From: Lyophyllum atratum
Taxonomy: Eukaryota; Basidiomycota; Agaricomycetes; Agaricales; Lyophyllaceae
Reading direction: 5' to 3'
Assembly (NCBI GenBank): GCA_014905825.1
Contig: JACGCN010000015.1
Coordinates: 310,001-374,000 of the forward strand
DNA length: 64,000 bases
In this document: positions 1-10,400 of the stretch, one piece after another
How positions within the stretch are numbered: the first letter of the stretch is position 1
How the letters are laid out: each line of letters opens with the position of its first letter
Notes under the pieces: generated by a model
Told to the model about the DNA's origin: nothing
Databases searched by the model: none
Seen by the model: only the letters and a program-made list of their open reading frames with translations
Made by a program: the position numbers and the translations under genes

Positions 1-2200
1 CTTCGCCAGCTCCTCCTCCCACTCCCGCATTTTCTCCTCCGGGCCCACATCCGCGCCGTGGCTTGATATGCTTGACGATGCGCTCCGGGACACACTCCCG
101 CTCCCGCTCGCACTTGTGTTCGTCCCATTGCTGCTCCCGCTAAGCGCCGTCGAAATTCTCGGCGCAGACGAGAACAGACTCCCCATCCCGCTCCTCCTCT
201 TTGACGCACCCTGGCTCGTTTCTGGCTGCGAAGTCGCACCACTCGACCCACTATTCCTCGACTCCGCCGCCCGCCGCCGGAACATATCCTCGTCCTCCCT
301 CGAAACCTCAGCCCGTTCCCGATATGCACTCGCCGCCAGCCTGGCTTGCGCAAAGTCAAATGCCTTATTGTCTCGAGGCCCAGCACTGGTATGCGGTCGC
401 CTCGGCGTTGACACCTTCCCACCCCCTCCGCTGCTTTGCCCGTTCGCCGTGCCCGTGACACTCCCCGTGCTGCTACTCCCTCCGAGCTTGCTGGATGCCT
501 TGTACGGTGTCGGTGGCGGTGGCACCGCGTGATCAGGGTCCCGCCGGCTGCGGCGTGGTGATTTACTCTTCGACCGCCCCAATTTTTCACCGTGGTGGTT
601 GTAGATGAGGTCATTATACTTTGACGTCGCGAGCTGCCGCTCCGCCTCGTTCGTGGAAACGATAAGGAGCTCCCTCTCGGACAGCTCGATCGATTCTATG
701 CCGTTAGGTGATGACACACTAATCTGCGTAATCAAACACGAGGGAGGAGAGTAAATCGGTTAGCATGCGCCACTAATATGTCCATCGGAAGGGAAGCGAA
801 GATGACGGTTGTCTTACCTTGAGGCGAGCGAAGAACCGGACGGATACTAACTCGGATTGCACGGTCTCACCGATCGCCCACCGGCTATGGGACTTGGCGG
901 CCGGCCACTGAAGAGTGATGGTCTTACTCCACACGCCTTGGTCGTCACGGGAAAAATGGCCCGAAGATTCAGCGCCTATGACAGGAGTGGTGGTGATTTT
1001 TGAAGGAAGATGAGATGAGGGCGGTGGCGGCGAAGGAAGGGGTGGGGGGGCATGGGTAGGAGATAGAAGCGGTCGTGTGGACGAAGCAAGGGAGCTTGAC
1101 GACGGATACATGGAATGGGGAGTGATAGTGGGATTCGAGGAGGTGTCAGATGCCACTGTCGCCACGCTATTGAATCTGTGAGAGGACGGTTCTTGATACG
1201 ACGACGAAGGGGAATATGAATGTAATGAGGGAGAGGAGGATGGGGACGCCCCAGGGGATGAAGGGTTCGAGGAAGACGCTACTGAATAGAGTGAGGATGG
1301 CGTCTCTGTTGGGGAAAGCTGACCCATGGCTTCATTGAGTTGAATACGACGCTCAATCATCACGGTCGCTGTGCGGATTGAGACACCTTCGTCCATGGGA
1401 AGAAGGAAGACCTGTACAGATACAATGTCGAGAGGGCCAACGGGTGATGTCGGGGAGTTGAATGCATAGCGTATCCTTCGAGCTTTAGGCTTCGTTGTTT
1501 GGTGGAGGAGCAGGGGTCTTGGGGGGGATGGAGGTGTTGGCTCGTAGGGGGGAAGGTCGTAACGGATGAGTGGAAGTTCAAAGTGTTTGATTTGACGAGA
1601 GCCAACGCCGGATATTGGTACATGGTTCAAGACTGGAACGAAATGAGAGGAGAGAGAGAGAAAATCTAATATAAAGCGTACCAGCCTCAACCCTCCACAT
1701 GCACCGGTAGTCTACGAAGACCGCAGTACTGAAGCCTGCGACCCTCGCTGGAACGGTAATTCGGAACGGAGCCTCAAAGTCGTCGATGAGGCCATATTCT
1801 TCGCCGTCGGGTTTTGACCAGAGCACTTGGGTGTAATCGACAAGCACGTTGGAGTGCAGGACACTAACGCGTCCAAGTCGCGACTCATAACATCGGACAG
1901 AGATAGTTATTGATTTTGCCTGGAGTTGTCTGGCATCATCGTCGAGTTTGGTGCGTACGACTGGGCAAGGCAAGGTTAGCAAGGAAATGAGAAAAGGATT
2001 ACCGGAAACTGACCTCCTTCGACTTTGACCGGGGTGAGACCCAAATAGCCGACGTAGGGAAAATAGCGGAGACCCTGGTTCCCTAATGAGAATGTGAGTG
2101 GAGTGGACGGGAGACGACAGCGAGCAGACCTTTTGTGGAGGAGAGGACTAGGTGGACCATAGTCTTGCTGGGGGTTGAAAGAGAAGAGATGATGGGACAT
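1..2200 (-). CDS. Arrestin-like (N and C domains) protein, 3' end outside window
   Basis: Five or more exons read leftward from the ATG at 2198-2200. Exon 2 (about 1978-1690) carries an arrestin-N beta-sandwich (SITISVRCYESRLGRVS, then LWSKPDGEEYGLIDDFEAPFR). The next exon continues with arrestin-C type strands (GPLDIVSVQVFLLPMDEGVS) and a long Ser/Pro-rich insert around 1000-1300. A clear donor near 818 and acceptor near 723 lead to a low-complexity, charged tail that is still open at base 1, so the C-terminus is missing. Fungal arrestin-like proteins act as adaptors that bring a ubiquitin ligase to membrane transporters; that role is inferred from family only. I see no strict PPxY motif, the closest being LPPY. 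Whether an extra intron lies at 2080-2125 is unclear, because splicing there shifts the frame by one. The start is shared with a 242-bp divergent promoter facing the transporter gene at 2443. Confidence 0.75.
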
Positions 2201-2442
2201 GTTGAATCTGGATAAAAGGCATTGGAATTAGGAAGCGGCAAGAGAGATCTGTCGACAAGCTGCTTCTCCGGATGTAAAGAAGCCTGCCATCCACCATCAA
2301 CCTTCTTCGTGAGAACACCACCCGCGTCACACACTAACCCCAAGCCCCGGTCACCCCGCCCGCGCCGGTCACCCAGTCACACATCCCTCTGCGCTGTCCG
2401 CTGGCTTGGTGACGTCCAGCTCGTTATCCTACTCTCTCAACA

Positions 2443-4561
2443 ATGCCGTCCTCGTTCTACATACCCTTCCTTCTGGGGGGGATGATCCTCACTGTACCTC
2501 TCCAATCCCTGTTTAATTGCTGTCTATGCTGACTTCCGATGCAGGGTTCCAGCAACTCCCTATGGTCCAAGTGGCAGGCAAGTCTCAGTGCGAATCATTC
2601 ATCAACGTCGCATGACCTCTGTACAGGATATGCAATGCGTTGAAAACTGCGCAGATCCAGATCCAACCAAACAGGTGCTTTACGAGCAGCCTGTCTGGCA
2701 GACCCTCCAGATGTTCCGTGCGTTCCTTCCCCCTGCCCCCTCGCCACAGCATAACTAACGACCGTCCTAGTCGGAGAGATGCTCTGTCAGTCACGCCGCG
2801 TAGCTCTCCATGTGCTACCATTCACTTGTTTTCTTCTTTCTCTCAAGGTTTCCTACCGGTCCTCTACACGTGGCTCTCCTCACGCCGCAAACCGTCTTCG
2901 GTCCACCTCCCGCCAGATTCCGAACATGATCCTCATGTCTCCATCAAACTCGGCACGTCATCTCAACAACTGTCTGGCTGGAAAGTCCTCCTCTTCTGGA
3001 TCCCCGCCCTTTGTGATCTCACTGGCACAACTGTAAGCCCTGGTTGACATCAACCTCGACCTGTCCGCGGCTGATCCCTGGCCCTCCCTATACAGTTAAT
3101 GAATGTCGGCCTACTATACACGCCTGTCTCCATATATCAAATGACCCGTGGTGCTCTGGTCCTCTTTGTTGGGGTACTGAGCGTCATATTTCTCCGCCGC
3201 CGCCTTTGGCTCTATCAGTGTCGTAATTTTCACTCGCCAATCGCTATTATCAACCTAATAATCAACCCTTTTTCTTAGATGGGTCTCACTCATAATCGTC
3301 ATGACCGGCGTGGGCCTGGTAGGCTTCAGCGGTTCTCTCATCAAAGACGCCATCAAGGAGTCTGCACTTCCATCCCTGACAGGCCACAATAGCACCGATC
3401 TGCCTTCCCCAGAGCCAATCGAGCAACCTGAGATGACCAAAGTACTCGTCGGTGAGTTTCTCCGCCGGCTCTGGCGTCTATGTCAACTGACAACCTGCGA
3501 CACATCCTCAGGTGTCTTCTTTGTTCTATTCGCCCAAGTCTTGTAAGCCAGCCGTCTTTTTATCTACATATCTCCGTGGCTTCTTCCGATGATTGTGGAG
3601 TGCTAACTAATACATCCTCTAGCACTGCCACGCAGTTTGTCGTCGAAGGTATGTTCATTTTTTCTTCACGGCATCCGATACTCATCATCACAATATAGAG
3701 AAAATCATGTGTGAGAACATCTGTAGCAGCCATTTAAACATCAAATTGCTAACGTCATGGGAAACATCAGCTCGCTACTCTGTAGCCCCCCTCGTCGCAG
3801 TCGGCTACGAGGGCCTTTTCGGCACTATTTCCATCCTTTTGCTCATCCCCATCCTGGCAATCCCGTCCGTCTCGAAGATGACACCTTTCTTTGACCTTCC
3901 CCGTGGCTGGCATCAGATGGTGGACAACGCGCCAGTCCTCTACTCTGGGATAGCGATCGCTTTCAGTATTGCCTTCTTCAACTACTTTGGGCTCAGCGTC
4001 ACGCGGCACGTTAGTGCAACCGCCCGATCATTGACTGACACTTGCAGGACTCTCTCAATCTGGCTCATCAGCTTGGGGCTTGGCTGGGAGCACTTCTTGT
4101 TCCCGACGTCCCTTTTGCAGGTCATGGGCTTCTCACTCCTTGTGTACGTCGAACTTGTATATATACGATTCCTCCCTTTTAACTTACATATCTATCAGAT
4201 ACGGCACGGTGCGAAATCTCGTTTACCTCTATCTCCCCTCTGGATCTCATTGCTAACCCCGTCCTTTGCTCCTTTGCTCCTTTAGTTCCTCTTCAACAAC
4301 CTCGTCGCTACCCCCGCATGCCTCCCCGGCCCTCCGCCTGCGGACAGCCCCATCCGTATCACCGACGAGGAGGAAGATGAAGCAGACGCTCTTCTATCGT
4401 CGTCCATCTTGGATGAGACCGCAGCACTCCCCGCTGATCTCGGACAAAGCGGCTTCGACGTTCTCCCTGAAGACCAAGCCAGTAGTCTTGGACATACACT
4501 AGGACAACTGCAACCGCACCCGCCGCCGACGACAGCGGGCTTCCAGGGCGGCGCCAAGTAG
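2443..4561 (+). CDS. SLC35F6-like drug/metabolite-superfamily transporter
   Basis: Many short exons give a polytopic membrane protein. N-terminal helix 1 starts at MPSSFYIPFLLGGMILT and continues after an intron as GSSNSLWSKWQ. The second cytosolic-to-membrane segment reads WIPALCDLTGTT, then VGLLYTPVSIYQMTRGALVL, a pattern diagnostic of the SLC35F6 (C2orf18) branch. Further on come TATQFVVEEKIM, VAVGYEGLFG and IAFFNYFGLSVTRHVSATAR, followed by the LRTLSIWLISLGLGWE-like helix. The C-terminal tail is acidic and carries dileucine-like DEADALLSSS. Human SLC35F6 sits on lysosomes and mitochondria; the fungal protein is probably vacuolar or mitochondrial, and its substrate is unknown. The ATG at 2443 begins the first membrane helix directly, as in the family. 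Stop TAG is at 4559-4561. Confidence 0.85.
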
Positions 4562-6882
4562 GATGTGGCCGGCGAATAGCCAGTGCGCGATCTGGTTGCA
4601 AAATCAGATCGCCATGGCCATCGCAGCCGCTGCTCTTTTTGCTCATTTATTTATTCGTTTATCGCATTGCATCGTACCGTCAAGGGATTGTGCAGGTGGA
4701 CTATAGACCTCCAGCCTCCGATCGTGGCGTTTAGATCGTGATTCTAGATTTACACCGAACACATGTACCATATATCTTTTTACTCTTACTATTAGCTACT
4801 TCGAGCTTGCCGCGTTTTCTGTAAGTATCACATCGCCGTTATGTTTACCCTACGTCGGTTTCATCGGTTTCATTTGTTTTGTTTACGTCAAATCGTCATA
4901 CTCCTTGGACTTAAACCTACTATGGTGTGCATGAGCTTCTTGGGCCACCACGGCAGTTTGAAGTTATGATTCAAATGGACCTACGGGTAAGCGCTTCCCT
5001 GCCGCTTCGAGGTGTGTTCGAAGAAGTTCGTTGTCTGCAACCATATATCCATATCCATTGGGATAGTTATATACAGTAGATGCTTTTCGAATTCCAAGAA
5101 GTCTGCGGTCGCCAGCAACATACCCATTTCCGTAATCAACCCTCGCGAGAAGTAACCCCGAGGTAAGTCCTTCCATGCCAAGAATGGAATACACATATGG
5201 TACTAACATTCAATGTTCAGCCTTTACGCATACGTATGAGCTCTGCGATTCAGACAATGAGTAATTGTCAATTTCATTGAGCCTGGTTCTAAATGAAATA
5301 AACGATGTCACGTCGGCATCTCTGGCTCGAGGACTCGACTTATGTCAGGGTTCAGATTACCCACATGGTGCATTTGCTGCTGTCGGCGGTTCCGAAAGTT
5401 GCCAAGATTCGGCGTTATCATGATCCATTACTGGACTGGCCAGGACTGGCCGAGACTTGGAGGATGGTTTCGAGGCGGCGAGGCCGTAAGCGAGCGCCGG
5501 AGCTTGAGCGCGTCGCGTACATGTGTACGTCATGGTATGCATGGCACACCCCGACCCACGCATGGCCATATATGTCAATGACCCGGCCACCCCCCAGCCC
5601 GCTTCCCCCCGTCCGATTTTCAAATGTTAATTGACTTAAGCTTGGCATCCCGCCCCCGCGAAAGAGGGCCTCGATCACAAGCAATTTTTTTGATCGACAT
5701 TCTCCCGGGAAGAGGGAACAAGCGGCGACCATGTTCCCTTATGTTCTTGAAGCTCGATATTGAACGTGGGGGGTATCATACGGTTCAGTTGACACGAGCA
5801 CAACCTATCGGACATCCATCGATATCCTGGCAATTGGCTCCACACTGGACCCATGCCATGAGACTGTGATTTAGTCATTGCAGGTTCGCGGAACTTGAGG
5901 ATGCAAGAAATGACCGGCTGAATAGGTTTAGCCTTGAAATTCCTAATACCTTTGGGATACATAAAGGCCGATACTACATAAGTAGGGCCCACGGTAAACT
6001 GGCTGTTCCAATTGGGGACCGTGTCAGTATAATAAACTCCTCCTCCTCCTCCGATGCTGCTTCGACGAGCTTCGACGCCGTACAACCCGAGGTCCCTTGA
6101 TTAACGTGATACACGAGGGTAGACAGGGGACCACAGGGAGCCACAGGGTCACAGATATGACGATATCCATGCAGAAGAATTGTAGGAATTATACACCTGG
6201 GTATGTATTTTGTATTATTGGCTCCTTGGACTAGGCTCCTCGAAGTGCCAGGACTGCGAACTACATGATAAGTCGTGATTGGAGGAAAATTGTACTGGGT
6301 CGTTGAAGACCTGTAATAAGGGACGCAGAGGCGGCTGTGGGACGGTATTGCTGTCAGGCGAACATAAACCCGGCCACCAGAGATTCGCGAGTCTCGCGCA
6401 AGCAGGAAGTTGACGTTCGCATCATACAAGTCCCATGCGTTGGAATCAACAGTTTGGGCGGTACCTAAAGTTGCGGTGTCTTTACCAGATAGAGCACAAA
6501 GGTTGATGACTGAGACACACAAATCAGTGCTTGCAGGAGAGAGCACATCCGTTAACGTGATAAAAGCATGGATACAGATGATGCGCTCGAATGAAGGGAT
6601 CGTCGACTTGCTATGCACCAAAGCCGGATTCGGGGTGATTGACTAGGCCTGACCATGGCTAGGAAGTCAACAGCGTGTTGATGGACGTGAGAGATTTCTC
6701 GGAGTCGATGTCATCCGGATTTTGTTCGAGCGAAGAGAACAAGAGTGGAAAATGACAGATGGTGGCAGAACGAGGTAGACTCGAACCCAGCCGTCCTGTC
6801 CGTAATCGCTATGCTTGATCTGAATGGAAGGCGCGATGTTTTATTGGAAAAATCGGATGTTTCTGTTTTTGGATGATGTGGA
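4562..6882. other. Gene-poor stretch, no supported gene
   Basis: About 2.3 kb with only overlapping short open frames on both strands. The longest (minus strand, 5974-6621) has no recognisable domain, no convincing splice sites joining it to neighbours, and a composition like translated non-coding DNA. The stretch lies between the transporter's 3' end and the left inverted repeat of the two-gene element, and probably marks the edge of a transposon-rich pocket. Confidence 0.5.
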
Positions 6883-7062
6883 GGGGTAATTATTACGTAG
6901 ACTCGCTACCAGTACGCTCTCGCAGTGTGTATGTCTTTGTTGACACCCCCAACAACAACACAACAAAGACCACCTGCGATAGCGACTGGAAAACACGGTC
7001 AGCACTTTGGCGGGAAGCGTGACACCCTGCCAAATGTGGCAGCGGACTTAGCGAAATTTCGA
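6883..7062 (+). repeat. Left terminal inverted repeat of RecQ/DUF6589 element
   Basis: The inner half (6975-7062) aligns over its whole length with the reverse complement of 18600-18689. Bases 6975-7002 match 25 of 28. GGACTTAGCGAAATTTCGA (7044-7062) matches with one substitution and one indel. The outer half aligns more loosely (GGGGT, ATTATTAC, then GACTCG..ACCA..CGCT). Inside the repeat, CGCTCTCGCAG (6917 region) and CTGCGATAGCG (6974 region) form a nested inverted pair. The left copy also holds an extra hairpin, GTCTTTGTTG...CAACAAAGAC (about 6933-6970), absent from the right copy. Confidence 0.75.
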
Positions 7063-7081
7063 TCGTGTTCATACTCATCAC

Positions 7082-7086
7082 TTCTG
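7082..7086. repeat. 5-bp target-site duplication TTCTG (left copy)
   Basis: TTCTG lies immediately outside the LTR at 7087 and is repeated exactly at 12626-12630 outside the other LTR, as expected for copia integration. Confidence 0.9.
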
Positions 7087-7416
7087 TGTTAGAATCTGAC
7101 CTGTAGGTAGAGATAAGAGATTAGATCCCTAGTTATCTCGATAGAAGAACTTTGTATTAAGCTGTACCTGTAGGTAGAGATAAGAGATTAGATCTACAGG
7201 TACTGTCAGTAAGTAAGTCTGAGTAGCGGTATAAAGTGGCTCACCCCTAGTTATCTCGATAGAAGAACTAGGGGTGTCTGGTATGGTAGGTGGGTATATA
7301 TATGTAAAGGTGTCCTTTGTGGTAGTGAGATAAAGAGACCGTGAAATAAAGGAAACTAATAATAGATATCTGATAAAGGGAACGTGCACACTTACGGTGC
7401 GCATCAGATCTCAACA
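7087..7416 (-). repeat. Copia 3' LTR (330 bp)
   Basis: Same sequence as 12296-12625 by eye. Inside the LTR a 29-bp segment is repeated directly (7099-7127 and 7166-7194) and a 25-bp segment is repeated (7127-7151 and 7245-7269). The second copy of the latter forms a hairpin with 9-bp arms, CCCCTAGTT and AACTAGGGG (7244-7274). These internal repeats are likely promoter or enhancer modules, by inference. Confidence 0.95.
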
Positions 7417-7425
7417 CTCCTCCTC
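7417..7425 (-). promoter_or_regulatory. Polypurine tract of copia element
   Basis: On the minus strand GAGGAGGAG directly abuts the 3' LTR, the position where plus-strand DNA synthesis is primed in LTR elements. Confidence 0.75.
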
Positions 7426-7464
7426 GCCCGGAAGTGTGCTCCTCCTCGCATGGAATCATGGTGT

Positions 7465-10400
7465 TCATTTAAGGCCAAGCGAGGCGCGAAGTCGAGAGAA
7501 GAGGGGGAAGGGGAGCGCCTTGGTAAAGAGGTCGGCCACATTATCCTTCGTATTAATGTATCGGACTGTTAACTCGTTCGACGCGACGCGCTCGCGGAGG
7601 AAGTGGTACTTGATATCAATGTGCTTGACGCGGGAGTGGAGTAAGGGATCCTCAGATAGGTTGATCGCCGAGTTGTTGTCGCAAAGGATTGTGGTTGGAC
7701 CAGAGGGCGCAAGATCTACGGCTGTTAAGAGTGCTCGCAACCAGATACATTCCTGCGCGGATTCAAATGCAGCCATATATTCCGCCTCACATGAGGATGC
7801 CGCCACGGTCTTCTGTTTCCGGGAAGACCACGATATCATACCTGCGCCAAGTGACCAGGCGTACCCCCCGACGCTCCGTCGAGTGTCTAGACAATTAGCC
7901 CAGTCGGAGTCCGTGAAGCCAATTAAGCCGACCTTCCCTGCACCTCCCAGTGTAAGGCGGAGATCCCGTGTACCTTTTAGGTATCGAACGAGGCGCAAGC
8001 CGGCGTTCCAGTGGAGGTAAGAATAGGAGTCCAGGTATTGGGTTAATTGTTGGACGGCGTGCTGAATGTCGGGGCGAGTGGATATGGCCAAGTAAAGAAG
8101 ACACCCAACGAGGGATCGGTATGGTAATTTCGTAATCGCAGTCTGTTCTTCGGCAGGTAGGGAGGCGCGATCGACGCGCCGTAATTTTAGACCTGGTTCC
8201 ATTGGGAGGGATAGGGGGGCGGCGCTAGACTGACCGAATTGGGAGATGACTTTGTCGATTAGGGCTTTCTGGGAGAGGTGAACAGTGCGGTTAGAGCGGT
8301 CCCATTCGACGGCAATACCTAGGATGTGGCGCGGTGTACCAAGGTCTGATATCGTCCATGCGCTCCGGAGTTGTTCCTTGAATCGCCCGTTTTCCGCCTT
8401 CGAGCTCGCGATGGACAGGAAATCGTCGACATGTACAGCGGCTATCACTGTTCCCGTGTCAGTCTTCCGGTAGTATACGCACGACTCGCAAGCTAAGCGG
8501 GTGAATCCCCATTTCAGCATGTTCTCGTTCAGTGTCTTGTTCCATATCCTCCCCGCCTGTTTCATCCCGTAGAGTCCCCGCTCCAACTTCCAAACCCAAT
8601 TCTCCTTCCCATGTTCCTCGAATCCTTTCGGTTGCGCCATGTAGACTGTCTCCTCCTCAGGGAGGATCCCGTATAAGAAAGCCGTTTTGACGTCGATCTG
8701 AGTCGCGTCCCAGTCCATCGATGCCGCCAGGTGTAGGAGAATCCGCCATGATTCCATGCGTGCTGTCGGTGAGGTTGTTTTAGTGTAATCCTGTCCATAT
8801 ACCTGGTTGAAGCCCTTTAGTACGACTCGGACTTTATGTCTAGTGATCTTGCCGTTCTCGTCGCGTTTCAGCGCGAAGACAGGTTTCCCCTGATGAATCC
8901 GGTGCCCCTCGGGTACCTCTTCACGTGGGACCAGCCTGTATACCCCCATCTCCTTCAGAGACTTCAGCTCATCCCGGTAACCAGCTTCCCACTTCTCTGC
9001 GTCCGGTGAATTCCTTGCCTCTTCCCAACTTTTCGGCTCATCCGATGACGTCGATGTCGGATCAATGTCGGGTACCTCATCAATTGCAGCCAGGGCAGCG
9101 AGAATCCGATCAAGATCGGTATCTGCGGGCCTGGCATCAGTGTTGGCGTCATCCGGGTGTTCCTCGGTTCGGCCCCGGAGGTCCTCAATGATCTGCTTCC
9201 GTTCCGCGCGTTCCGCCTTCACCCTTGCAGCGGCTTCCTTGGACTCACGGACCGCCTTCTCTGTTCGGGACTCTGGTGGGTTATCAGGGTTAGCTTTCGC
9301 AGTCGGTGTAGGAATGCGCCCTGATCTCCTCAGTGGCTCCTCCTGAGGTGGCATAGGGTCGGCGGGTGCGAGATCGGGATCTTGGGCGGGTGGCGGGTGT
9401 AGTATGTCATCGTCGTCCTCTACAGGGTCGTCGGATGCGTCGTGGAGGATTTGCAACGGAGTGCGGAATTCTGGGGTATCGGGCTCAGTAGTCGGGATAG
9501 AAGGAGGTGCATGACCATCGTGGCTTTCGAGGAAGCGTACATGATAGGTACTGTGTACACGCTTCGTCACTTTATCGTAGCAGCGGTAGCACTTCGATCG
9601 CGGGTCGTAGCCGATAAGGACACATTCTATGGAGCGTTCGAAGATCTTGGGATTGTGTTCGCTAAGGATGAGAACGAATGCGCGGCAGCCGATCTCGCGC
9701 ATATATGAATAATCTGGCTTCTTCCCGTAGTAGAGCTCGTCTGGGGTAACGTCCCTGAGCGATGATGTCTTCGTTTTACCAGTGAGGTGTGTAGCCGTCA
9801 GGTAGAATTCGTCCCATAGGAACGGTGGGCATCCAGCCGCTATTCTCATAGTGCGTGCCTTCCCCATAAGTGTCCGGTGCATTCGCTCGATCCGTCCCAT
9901 GTGCGCGGAGGTATATGGCGCCCCAAATTGCTGTTGAGTTCCCCTCGACTTCAACCACGCGTCCATAGCGTGGCTTTTCAGTTCACCGTCAAACCCGGTG
10001 CGGATGATCTTGACCTTAAGGCCTGTCTCCAGTTCCCGGGCCGCCGTCCATGCCTTGAGTTCAGGTAGTGCATCGCTCTTCAGTTTCAGTGGAATAGACC
10101 AAGGCTTGCTCGAATAATCGTCAAGAATGTTCATAATATAATTCGTGCCTGCGCGCGACGTTACAGCAGCCGGTCCAGTTAAGTCTATCCATATGATCTC
10201 CAATTTCGACGTCGCCCTATGCCCTTCCCCCTCCTGCCGCACCTTTGGAACTGGCGTCCTGGTCTGTTTTCCAAGGATACAGTGTTCACATTTGGGCGGC
10301 TTGGACGGGAGGGTAGAGGACATACCTTCGATCATACCCGCCTTTACCATCGCCAAAATCGACGGATAATTGGCGTGGCCAAGTCGACGGTGCCATGTGG

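Noticed and set aside
5974..6621. 215-codon open frame on the minus strand
   Set aside because: No domain, no splice partners, and composition like translated non-coding sequence. The initiating codon context is unremarkable.
6765..6830. tRNA-like piece: minus strand reads GGGTTCGAGTC near a possible acceptor end
   Set aside because: The T-stem does not pair (three of five positions fail) and no D-arm or anticodon arm can be drawn.
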